Assembly: GCA_016290335.1 (NCBI GenBank)
Contig: JAEETM010000003.1
Span: forward strand, 1 to 64,000
DNA: 64,000 bases
From: Treponema sp.
GTDB lineage: Bacteria > Spirochaetota > Spirochaetia > Treponematales > Treponemataceae
Direction: 5' to 3'
In this document: positions 54,442 to 63,313 of the stretch, piece after piece
Numbering within the stretch: position 1 is the first letter of the stretch
How the letters are laid out: each line of letters begins with the position of its first letter
Translations under genes and position numbers: made by a program
The notes under the pieces: generated by a model
What the model was told of the DNA's origin: nothing
The model's input: only the letters and a program-made list of their open reading frames with translations
The model's database searches: none

Positions 54442-54577
54442 AGATAGAAGTGGTGGGAACTAAAGAAAAAAAATAGCAATTAAAAAAATAGTCAACTTAT
54501 ACAAAAATTCTACCGATAATGTTATAGAGAAAGTGTTTTTTTGAGAGAATTACTTTGATTAAAGGAGTACCAGGAGA

Positions 54578-57500
54578 ATGAGTATGAAGAGATTAGGATT
54601 ATCTTTAGTTTTGTCACTCTTTACATTCACTGCATTGTTTGCCCATGGAAAGGGCGATATAGAAGAACTTGAAGTTGAAAATCTAAACAGTTGGCAAGAA
54701 TCTTTTGATTTGCTGGGTAAAACCACAAATAAGGCAGCAAAATATAATATTATGATTACCGCCACAGATATTGGTGGAAATCAGAGGATAGAGGGACCAT
54801 ATAATATCTATATTGACCCTAACTCTGACTTACCTGTCTGCGGTATTACAAACCCGTATCCAAACATGAGGGTTGTAAGTAACTTGAATATCGTTGGTAC
54901 TTGTGTTGATGATGATTCTGTATCTTACGTTGAACTTATTTTTGATGGTGATGATGACCACCCTATCCGCGCAGAAGGCCGGGAGTTCTGGTCTTACTAC
55001 CTTGATACAGTAAACCTCCCAGAAGGTCCACATACAATTCAGGTTACCGGTTACGATGTAAACGGTTTGGCAAGTAAACCTATAACTCTTACCTGGCAGC
55101 TCGACCGAACACAACCTATAACTTCAATCGAAGAAAAAACAATGGGTATGCTTGTTTCCGGTAATGTAAGCTTTAAGGGAACAGTTTTTGATGGAAACGG
55201 TATTAATGAACTTTTCTACTCAGTAGACAACGGCGAAACCTTTATTCCTGTAAAGCTTGGAAGATCAAAGGAAGATTCATCCTGTACATTTAATATTTCA
55301 ATCGATACAAGAAAGTTCCAGGACGGACCTGCAGTAATCTGGTTTAAGGCTATAGATAATGCCGGTTCGGTTGGTGCTTATTCCTTCCTCTACTTTATAG
55401 ACAATACAAAACCTGACGTTCAGATTGTAAGCCCTGTAGAAAAAGAGGAGATGAACGGAAGATTCACCGTTACCGGTTTTGCTAAAGACAAAATTGGTAT
55501 TACAGAACTTTCCTGGGCCTTTGGTGAAGAAACAGGTGATTTTGAATTAATTCCTGGTAACCCATACTGGTCAATTAATCTTGATACAACTGGTTCTGAA
55601 AAAGAAAAAGCCCGAAAGTTTACAGTCCGTGCAACAGATATGGCTGGAAACGTTATTGAAAAATCTCTGAATATTGCCCTTAATCAGGAAAAAGACAAGC
55701 CTATTGTTATAATTGACGAGCCTGTAGCATCTCAAGTTTATACAGGTGATGATGCGCCTGTATTTGTAAGAGGTTTGGCTCTTGATGATGATGGTGTTGA
55801 TTCGGTAGTTATCCAGCTTGATGACAGAGAGCCGATAACTCAGTCTACAAAGGGTGTATTCTATCAGGAATTGTGTAAAGCTTCTGATTTGGATGCAGGA
55901 AATCACAAAATTACCTTCTATGCAGCAGATGTAAACGGTATACTTGGAAATCCAACTTCAATCACAATTGTTTCTAAGGGTGTTCCAGCTACATTCGAAA
56001 ATCCATCCATACAGAAAGGCAAGGAAAGTGAACCATTTGAAAACGGTATGGAAATCCATCCGGAAGCAGGTGTTTCTTTTGTAGTTTCTGCAGTTTCTCA
56101 GATAGGAATTAAACACATTCATACAAAGGTTCTCTACGGAAAGAACGGTGTTACAGAAAACGACCTGGATTTGAAGAATGTTACCAACTATAACATTACC
56201 TTCCCAATTACGGTAGAAGCTCCTAAGGGCTTTGGTGTAGTAAGCTTTGTTGTAGAAGCTACTGACCTTCTTGACCGTGTTTCAACAGAAACTTATCACG
56301 CCTACATCACAAATACAACAGTAGTAAAAACAGCTACACCAGAAATTGTATTTGACGACAGTACTGTTGGCGAAGACGGTTCAATCATAAATAATCCTGA
56401 ATGGCCGGTAACCGGTTATTTAATTGGTGCAAATATTAAAGAAATTGCACTTATTCCAGAAACAGAGTTTGCAAAAGTTGAACATAAAGGCAACCTCATC
56501 AGACTTATTCCGGGAAATGCAATTGGAAGTTCAGAACCGGTTAAGGTTGTAGTAACTACAGATAAAGAAAAAGATATAGAATCAAAGCCATTGATTTTCA
56601 GATACGACAATGTATTCCCAACTCTTACTATCGATAACTATTCAGATAGTCAGGCTTTGGACGGAAATCCTGGTTTTGTAACAATAAGTGGTAAAGTAGT
56701 TTGCTCAACAGGTGTTGGCGGCGTAAGCTACAGAGTTCTTGGTGCACAGGCAGAAATGAAAGATGGCCTCATTGGAGCCGTTAAAAATATTCCTAACCCA
56801 GAAACCTTTAAGCCGGTAGCAGTTACAGAAGACGGAACCTTCAGATTCAATGTTGATACAGTTTCTTTTGGTGCCGGAATGTCTGTTGTTGAAGTTGTTG
56901 CCTATAGTGCAGGTGGAAACGAAGTTTCTAAAGGTGTTGCAGTTTCTACAGTTCCTCCATTATCAGAAGACCTTGGAAAAGCTGCAAAAGCTCCTGTAAT
57001 TGCCTGGCTTGATGGATATGATGTTTATGCTGTGGGCATTTACCAGGGCGAAATGGACAGAAACTTTGAAGCATTCTCCAGAAATGATATGCAGGAAGGA
57101 ACAAATCCTGTTACAGCAACCGTTACTCCACTTGATGGTGGAAAAGAAGTTACCGGAAAATACAATGCTGTAAAGAATCCTACTCTTACTGCTAATTTTG
57201 CATTGGTAGATGGTCAGACATATTACAGCGGTATGCCGGTTGTTCTTCCGTATGGAGTTTCTAAAACACCAATTACAGCTACAGTTTATATTGATACAGG
57301 TGCAGTTGTAAGTGCTGTTAATTACGAAATTACCGGTGACGAAGTTCCTGGTGGTGATGATGTACAGAGAGGATCTGTAAAGCTTACAAAACCAGAGCCA
57401 GGTGATACACGCTGGATTGCAGAAATCCCATTGAATAATCTTCCTTCACGAGTAAATCATATTGCAGTAACTGTAAAGGCTGGAACACTTGAACAGACAA

Positions 57501-60500
57501 TTCGTGGTTCAGTAACAGTTGTTCGTTCAGTTGAAAGCTATATGATTGAAGATTCTGAACAGATATTTACCTTCCCTGGAACCGGAACCGTATTTGATCC
57601 TCAGGATGAAAACTGGGTACTCAGTCAGGGTTCAAAGTTCTATCTGTATGCAAACCTGACAGCTCCAGTTTCTGCAGAAATTGAAACAGACATGACAGGC
57701 TTGAGCCTTACAAATAACGGTAAACTCTTTGAACTTACTGCAACAAAAGACGGTACTTATAAAGAAATAAATATTCGCTTTACAGATGGTTTTGGAGATA
57801 CTTATGAAACTGGCTTCCTGAACTTCCTTTCAGACTCAGAAAGTCCTGAAGTTTATTTACAGACACCTAAGCTTCATGAATGGCAGAATGATTTTGTACA
57901 TCTTTCCGGTACCGCTGCCGATTCTCTTGGCGTAAGAAGCATTGAATACTCTTTTGATAAGGGCGAAACCTGGAAAGAACTCGATATTATTGTTCCACAG
58001 GAAGCCGGTAATCTTGGAGTTACCTTCAATCAGGATGTTGATATTTCTTACCTTGAAGACGGTCTTCTTTCTATAGATATAAGGGCAATTGATAATGCCG
58101 GTCATATAGCTAACGTTAAGACAGCCTGCTTTAAGGATACAACACCTCCTGTTGCAACTGTTGTAGAGCCTCTTGATGATGATATTGTAAACGGTGATAA
58201 CGAGATTGTATTCAGAGTTGAAGATAACGGTGTTCTTGCTAAGGTAGAATATGTTCTTCCTGCAACCGAAGAGCGTGAAGAAATCCGCCGTGAAGTTGAT
58301 TTGAATCCTCTTATTGTAACTCACATTGGTACAGAAGAGCAGCCAATAGACCCTGCAATGAACTTCATCTTTACCGATGAAGCCGGAAACTCACAGGTGC
58401 TCTCTGGCTGGCACTTTGTAATAGACAGTGAATCTGACTTGCCTAGAGCAGAAATCCACGTTCCGGAAGATATGCAGGTTATTACCCGTGACTTTACAAT
58501 CTCTGGTGTTGTTTATGATGATGATGGTGAATCTACAATCTGGTATAAGCTTGATGACGGTGAGTTTATTAAGATGAACACTCCAAGCACAAGCTTCTCT
58601 ATTGATGTTCCTATCGCCTCTATGACAGATAATGAGCATACTGTAGCTGTTTATGCAGTTGATAAGAATGGTGTACGAGGTCTTGAAACTGTAAGAACAT
58701 TCAGAATCTCTCTAGAAGAGCCTAAGGGTGCCATTCTTGAACCTACAATTGATACTTCTGTACGAGAAGTTATATCAATTTCAGGTTATGCAAGTGATAA
58801 GAATGGTATTCAGAAGGTAGAAGTTTCTCTTGATAACGGTAACAGCTACAACGATGCCGAAGGTCAGGAAGACTGGGTATATACCTTTGATACACGCGCA
58901 ATTGTGGGCGGTACACATGCGGTATTCCTTAGAATTACTGATAATTACGGTATTACAGGTCTTTACTCAAGTCTTATCAATATTGATAACAATGCTCCAG
59001 ATATTTCTCTTGATTTACCTCTTGACGATTCACAGTCAACAGGTGAACTTGTATTCTCTGGCTATGCATTTGATAACGTAGAAATTACCCGCATGTACGT
59101 TACAATCAGAAATATGATTGACCCTTCTGATGCAATTGTTCGTGACCTTAAGATTCAGAACATTATTGGTGAAGTTCTTGATATTTCAGATTTGAGCAAT
59201 GGTTTCTATAACATTCAGCTTACTGCTGAGGATATGGCTGGTAACAAGACAAATGTAAGCCGTAACATCCACCTTGATAAGACAATGCCACCTGCAGTTG
59301 TTGATATCCTTTATCCATTGAATGGTGAGCACAAGAATGGTCAGTTCAATATCTACGGACAGGCAAATACTTATCTTGAAAGTCCAATCAGATCTTTAAG
59401 ATTGTTTGTTGATGATCTCTTTGTAAAGGAAACAGAACTCAGCTATTCAGGCTTCTTCAAGTTTGCAATTTCTCCTACATCACAAGTAAGTTCTGGTGAG
59501 TATGATGAAGACGGTAACCCAATTATGATTACTAAGGCTGATATGCAGACTGGTGTTCATACCTATCGTGTAGATGCTATGCTTGAAAACGGTCAGCAGG
59601 TTTCTTCAAGAACACAGACAATCACCTATAATACTTATGGTCCTTGGGTAACACTCGATAACTTCCTGTATGGTAACTTTGCTTTGAACAGACCTTATGT
59701 TCGTGGTACAGCCGGTTACACTATTTCTGAAGAAGAAGCAGCTCTCTTAAAGGATAAGTCTGCAAAGAAAGAAGAAAAAGAAAAGATTGCTGCAAAATCT
59801 GTAGAAAAGATTGAAATAAGCTTTAATAACGGAAAGAACTTTGAGTTCCTTTCTAAGAAAGATAGTTGGCAGTATCGTGTAGAAAATGAAGATTTGCCAG
59901 AAGGCTATCACTTTATGATTGTACGTGCAACCATGAAGAATGGCGAAACTGCAATTGAACGCTTTATTGTTCAGGTTGATAATACAGCTCCTTCAATTAA
60001 GCTTATTGCACCAACAAATGGTGGAAGCTATAACCAGGAGCTTGCTGTATCTGGACTTTCACAGGATGATGTTAAACTTGAAAGCGTAGTAGTTGCTTTG
60101 CGAAAGGGTGATAAGTCATCTTATGAGCTTCCTTCATTCGTACAGGGCTTGTATCTTGATGTAAGATTATTAGGTTCTACATTATTCGAAATTGGTGCTG
60201 GTCTTACCTTCTTTGACGATAACGTTAAGGTTCAGTTTGAATGGGGACAGTTTACACAGGCACAGAGAGACTGGTATGCTATTAATATAAGACATACAAC
60301 ACCAGCTCCTCAGCGTTATGGTGGTAATGTATTCGGTCTTAAGCTGCTGGCAAACATTTCTACAATACCATTCAGCTACTTCTTTGGACGTGACTGGGAT
60401 TGGCTTTCTGCCAGTGTTGCAATTGGTGCTCAGTTCTCACGCTTCTCTGAAACAAACAGTGGACGCCCACAGATGCTTTCTGCAATGCTCTTCCAGCTGG

Positions 60501-60661
60501 AGTTCCCAAGAGTTAAGCTGCCAGACGTAAAGATGTTCAGTACCTTCTCTATGTACACCGAAGGTTCTCTCTGGTTCATCCCAACCGACGTTTCGGGTAC
60601 AGTAGATATTAAGAATATAGTACCGCAGTTCTCTCTTGGTTTCCGAGTCAATGTATTCTAG
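54578..60661 (+). CDS. Giant Ig-like-repeat outer-membrane protein with C-terminal barrel
   Basis: 2027 aa. Signal peptide KRLGLSLVLSLFTFTALFA; ATG 54578 or 54584 (AGGAG is best placed for the latter). The body is about 15-17 repeats of 90-100 residues of bacterial Ig-like type, each with a D-x-x-P start, a V-x-G-x-A-x-D centre (for example ISGYASDKNGIQKVEVSLDN) and a YSFDKGETW-like strand. A charged Lys/Glu spacer (about 1720-1740) precedes a C-terminal region (about 1835-2027) that looks like an outer-membrane beta-barrel and ends in VNVF, with a terminal aromatic residue. Probably a surface adhesin or structural protein; the family is not named. Confidence 0.78.
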   Translation: MSMKRLGLSLVLSLFTFTALFAHGKGDIEELEVENLNSWQESFDLLGKTTNKAAKYNIMITATDIGGNQRIEGPYNIYIDPNSDLPVCGITNPYPNMRVVSNLNIVGTCVDDDSVSYVELIFDGDDDHPIRAEGREFWSYYLDTVNLPEGPHTIQVTGYDVNGLASKPITLTWQLDRTQPITSIEEKTMGMLVSGNVSFKGTVFDGNGINELFYSVDNGETFIPVKLGRSKEDSSCTFNISIDTRKFQDGPAVIWFKAIDNAGSVGAYSFLYFIDNTKPDVQIVSPVEKEEMNGRFTVTGFAKDKIGITELSWAFGEETGDFELIPGNPYWSINLDTTGSEKEKARKFTVRATDMAGNVIEKSLNIALNQEKDKPIVIIDEPVASQVYTGDDAPVFVRGLALDDDGVDSVVIQLDDREPITQSTKGVFYQELCKASDLDAGNHKITFYAADVNGILGNPTSITIVSKGVPATFENPSIQKGKESEPFENGMEIHPEAGVSFVVSAVSQIGIKHIHTKVLYGKNGVTENDLDLKNVTNYNITFPITVEAPKGFGVVSFVVEATDLLDRVSTETYHAYITNTTVVKTATPEIVFDDSTVGEDGSIINNPEWPVTGYLIGANIKEIALIPETEFAKVEHKGNLIRLIPGNAIGSSEPVKVVVTTDKEKDIESKPLIFRYDNVFPTLTIDNYSDSQALDGNPGFVTISGKVVCSTGVGGVSYRVLGAQAEMKDGLIGAVKNIPNPETFKPVAVTEDGTFRFNVDTVSFGAGMSVVEVVAYSAGGNEVSKGVAVSTVPPLSEDLGKAAKAPVIAWLDGYDVYAVGIYQGEMDRNFEAFSRNDMQEGTNPVTATVTPLDGGKEVTGKYNAVKNPTLTANFALVDGQTYYSGMPVVLPYGVSKTPITATVYIDTGAVVSAVNYEITGDEVPGGDDVQRGSVKLTKPEPGDTRWIAEIPLNNLPSRVNHIAVTVKAGTLEQTIRGSVTVVRSVESYMIEDSEQIFTFPGTGTVFDPQDENWVLSQGSKFYLYANLTAPVSAEIETDMTGLSLTNNGKLFELTATKDGTYKEINIRFTDGFGDTYETGFLNFLSDSESPEVYLQTPKLHEWQNDFVHLSGTAADSLGVRSIEYSFDKGETWKELDIIVPQEAGNLGVTFNQDVDISYLEDGLLSIDIRAIDNAGHIANVKTACFKDTTPPVATVVEPLDDDIVNGDNEIVFRVEDNGVLAKVEYVLPATEEREEIRREVDLNPLIVTHIGTEEQPIDPAMNFIFTDEAGNSQVLSGWHFVIDSESDLPRAEIHVPEDMQVITRDFTISGVVYDDDGESTIWYKLDDGEFIKMNTPSTSFSIDVPIASMTDNEHTVAVYAVDKNGVRGLETVRTFRISLEEPKGAILEPTIDTSVREVISISGYASDKNGIQKVEVSLDNGNSYNDAEGQEDWVYTFDTRAIVGGTHAVFLRITDNYGITGLYSSLINIDNNAPDISLDLPLDDSQSTGELVFSGYAFDNVEITRMYVTIRNMIDPSDAIVRDLKIQNIIGEVLDISDLSNGFYNIQLTAEDMAGNKTNVSRNIHLDKTMPPAVVDILYPLNGEHKNGQFNIYGQANTYLESPIRSLRLFVDDLFVKETELSYSGFFKFAISPTSQVSSGEYDEDGNPIMITKADMQTGVHTYRVDAMLENGQQVSSRTQTITYNTYGPWVTLDNFLYGNFALNRPYVRGTAGYTISEEEAALLKDKSAKKEEKEKIAAKSVEKIEISFNNGKNFEFLSKKDSWQYRVENEDLPEGYHFMIVRATMKNGETAIERFIVQVDNTAPSIKLIAPTNGGSYNQELAVSGLSQDDVKLESVVVALRKGDKSSYELPSFVQGLYLDVRLLGSTLFEIGAGLTFFDDNVKVQFEWGQFTQAQRDWYAINIRHTTPAPQRYGGNVFGLKLLANISTIPFSYFFGRDWDWLSASVAIGAQFSRFSETNSGRPQMLSAMLFQLEFPRVKLPDVKMFSTFSMYTEGSLWFIPTDVSGTVDIKNIVPQFSLGFRVNVF

Positions 60662-60729
60662 CGTAGATACTGTGGAGCAAATATTGTTAGTGAAGTTAGT
60701 ACTATAAGTGTTTAATTATAGTACTAGTT

Positions 60730-60878
60730 TTGAAAAATACGTAGTAACGGGACGCAGCGAGAAAAATAAGGGGGACCCGGCGAACGAAGTGCGGTCTGAA
60801 AGACTCGCACTGAGTGAATAGCTGGGAGATTCCTTATTTTTTCGCGTCGCTGGGACCCGTTACGAGAGTATTTTTCAA
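60730..60878. repeat. 149-bp long imperfect palindrome (fold-back element)
   Basis: Perfect outer arms TTGAAAAATAC (60730-60740) and GTATTTTTCAA (60868-60878); then GTAACGGG (60744-60751) and CCCGTTAC (60856-60863); then an imperfect stretch AGCGAGAAAAATAAGG (60756-60771) against CCTTATTTTTTCGCG...CGCT (60832-60850). The centre forms CCCGGC/GCTGGG and GTGCGGTCT/AGACtCGCAC. No ORF is present. It fills the gap between the giant protein and the DUF4015 gene. Confidence 0.8.
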
Positions 60879-60912
60879 CGCTATGATTCAGCTGATTAAA
60901 CATTTGTAATAC

Positions 60913-60940
60913 TAAACAAAACCCTTCTTTGCGCCGATAA
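60913..60940 (+). promoter_or_regulatory. Sigma-28-like promoter before the DUF4015 gene
   Basis: TAAACAAA (60913-60920), 12-nt spacer, GCCGATAA (60933-60940), the exact FliA-type -10 element, with the same spacing as the flaB promoter. The -10 also reads GATAAT and is 6 nt before ATG 60948. Confidence 0.55.
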
Positions 60941-60947
60941 TCGAAGT

Positions 60948-63299
60948 ATGACTATCTTACTCATTTTATTATCATTACTAGTACTATCTCCAGCGGTTTA
61001 TGCTGATGAAATAAAACCATTATATAAATTGCCGCCAAAAATCTCGTCTTCTTTATCATTATCGAATACAAGAGACAATGAAGAGTTTCTTGTTGGGTCG
61101 GATACGGGACTTTACAAAATTACCGGGAACAATTATGTGCTTTCGGTATGGACCGGCTGCCGTGTAGATCAGATTTTTCCGGTAGAATATTTTACAAATG
61201 AGCAGGAAGCCAAAAAAGGATGGTATTTACGTACCGAAAAGGGCATTATTTATACAGAAGATTTACAGAACTTTGAAGAGCGTAACAACGGGTTGCCCTT
61301 CTTAACAATCAAAAAATATAAAGAAAAAGAAGTTGTACTTGAAAAACAGATTCAGGAGCTTAAAGATTTTTCTATTAATCCTTTGAACAGACACGAAATG
61401 GTAACCGCCACCAAAGATACAGTATTCTACAGCAATGATGACGGCAACAACTGGATAAACTTAAGCTCTATGAGTCCAAAAACTGTAGGAATGAAGGCTG
61501 TGGCTGTAGCTACAATAAACGGCGAGTCCGTAGTATTTATGGCACATCCTATTTTTGGGCTTTCTTACATAAAACCGCATGAAAAAGGCGCCCAGTGGAT
61601 TGATATTTCCAGCGGATTTGAAAAAATGCCAACAATGACTTCGCCAGATGAAATTGCAGATATTCTGCCTGTAATAAGAACACGTGCGGACGGAAGTATT
61701 TACACAGAAATCTATATTTCTCAATCATACATTCCAAGAATATACAGATTAAACTGGGAAGAAAAAAAGGGCGAGCTCATTTATAAAGGCACCGAGCCTG
61801 TGGACTCAATTGAAGGTCTTACAATCATAAACAATGTACTTATGTTCACTCATCTTGAAGGACTTGGCGCAATAGATATAGATACATTAAAGAGTCCGGG
61901 GGTACCGGTTCAGTTCCCTAACTGGAATAAGGCATTTTCTGCAGTTCCGGGTATGATAAATACAGCCTGGATTCCAAAGAGCAGAAGCGGCTTTTCTCAG
62001 GGAGTTTTGCTGAGCGAATTGTGGCTGCTTTATCCGGGAACTATAAATACTCCGTATGCAGAAAAGGCTAACGGAAAAAAATGTATTTATGCTTCGGCTT
62101 ATCAGTGCAGGAATCAGGAAGGTATTGATAAGTTTAAGAAAGTAATTAAAGACCGCAATATGAATGGAATTGTAATCGACATGAAGGATGATTATGGTTA
62201 CCTCCGTTATGATACAAAAGACCCTTATGTTGCCGAGATGGGAGTTGTTTCTCAGTATGCGGTTGATCTGGATCATTTTATTGATGAGTTTAAAAAAGAA
62301 AATGTTTATCTGGTTGCCAGAATTGTAACATTTAAGGACCGCTCTCTTACAAAATATAAGAACGGTAAATATGCAGTGTGGGATGCAAAGCTGAACAAGC
62401 CATGGGTTGGAATCCGCGGGTATGAAGATGAAGTTGATGAAGAAGGCAACGTAACCGGACAGAAAACTCTTTATTTTGATGAAAACTGGGTAGACCCTTA
62501 TTCAGAAGAAGTTTGGGAGTATAATGTTGCAGTTGCACAGGAGCTTGTACGCCGTGGTTTTGATGAGATTCAGTTTGATTATATCCGCTTCCCTACAGAT
62601 GGAAGAAACCTTAACAATGTGCAGTACAGATGGCGCAACAAGGGAATGGATAAGGAAAGTGCCTTGATTTCCTTCCTTAAGTATGCGCGCGAAAATATTG
62701 ATGCTCCTATTGGAATTGATATTTACGGTGCAAACGGCTGGTACAGAAGTGGTACAAGAACCGGACAGGATGCAGAAATGCTTGCCGAACATGTTGATGT
62801 AATTGGTCCAATGTTCTATCCGAGTCACTTTGAGCAGTCATTCCTGAATTATGCGCCGGCAGAAGACAGAACTTACAGAATCTATTATTACGGTTCTTTC
62901 AGGAATACAATTTTGTGCCGCAACAGAGCTATTATCCGCCCGTGGGTACAGTGCTTTTACCTTGCTGTAAGCTACGACAAAAAGTATTATGATTCAGATT
63001 ATATTCGCAACGAGTTCTACGGAACAAGAGATTCTATAAACCGAGGCTATATGTGCTGGAACAATTCCGGCGAATATGGACCGACTCCGCCAGATATAAG
63101 CGATACAGAACCTTTCCCTGGAAAATCACCGGAAGCAAGCAGGGAGTTTAAAAAACCTGCAATTGGTACTACAATGAAACCACTTCATGTGAACGAACAG
63201 TCTGACATTTCTATTCTGGACAGCATTTTGTATCCGAATTATGAAGATGCAGAGGATACTGTAGAAAGCAGATATCTTCCGTTCCTGAAGATTCAGTAA
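60948..63299 (+). CDS. DUF4015 putative glycoside hydrolase with N-terminal propeller-like domain
   Basis: 783 aa. Signal peptide (TILLILLSLLVLSPAVYA). Residues about 30-380 contain BNR/photosystem-like propeller blades (VFYSNDDGNNWINL, GLYKITGNNY). Residues about 390-700 match DUF4015, a putative glycoside hydrolase barrel: MNGIVIDMKDDYGYLRYD, NVYLVARIVTFKDRSL, GFDEIQFDYIRFPTDG, and APIGIDIYGANGWY. Substrate unknown; a cell-wall or surface glycan is likely for a periplasmic enzyme. No Shine-Dalgarno is seen. mnmE follows after 14 nt. Confidence 0.85.
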   Translation: MTILLILLSLLVLSPAVYADEIKPLYKLPPKISSSLSLSNTRDNEEFLVGSDTGLYKITGNNYVLSVWTGCRVDQIFPVEYFTNEQEAKKGWYLRTEKGIIYTEDLQNFEERNNGLPFLTIKKYKEKEVVLEKQIQELKDFSINPLNRHEMVTATKDTVFYSNDDGNNWINLSSMSPKTVGMKAVAVATINGESVVFMAHPIFGLSYIKPHEKGAQWIDISSGFEKMPTMTSPDEIADILPVIRTRADGSIYTEIYISQSYIPRIYRLNWEEKKGELIYKGTEPVDSIEGLTIINNVLMFTHLEGLGAIDIDTLKSPGVPVQFPNWNKAFSAVPGMINTAWIPKSRSGFSQGVLLSELWLLYPGTINTPYAEKANGKKCIYASAYQCRNQEGIDKFKKVIKDRNMNGIVIDMKDDYGYLRYDTKDPYVAEMGVVSQYAVDLDHFIDEFKKENVYLVARIVTFKDRSLTKYKNGKYAVWDAKLNKPWVGIRGYEDEVDEEGNVTGQKTLYFDENWVDPYSEEVWEYNVAVAQELVRRGFDEIQFDYIRFPTDGRNLNNVQYRWRNKGMDKESALISFLKYARENIDAPIGIDIYGANGWYRSGTRTGQDAEMLAEHVDVIGPMFYPSHFEQSFLNYAPAEDRTYRIYYYGSFRNTILCRNRAIIRPWVQCFYLAVSYDKKYYDSDYIRNEFYGTRDSINRGYMCWNNSGEYGPTPPDISDTEPFPGKSPEASREFKKPAIGTTMKPLHVNEQSDISILDSILYPNYEDAEDTVESRYLPFLKIQ

Positions 63300-63313
63300 A
63301 CAAAGGACCTTTT

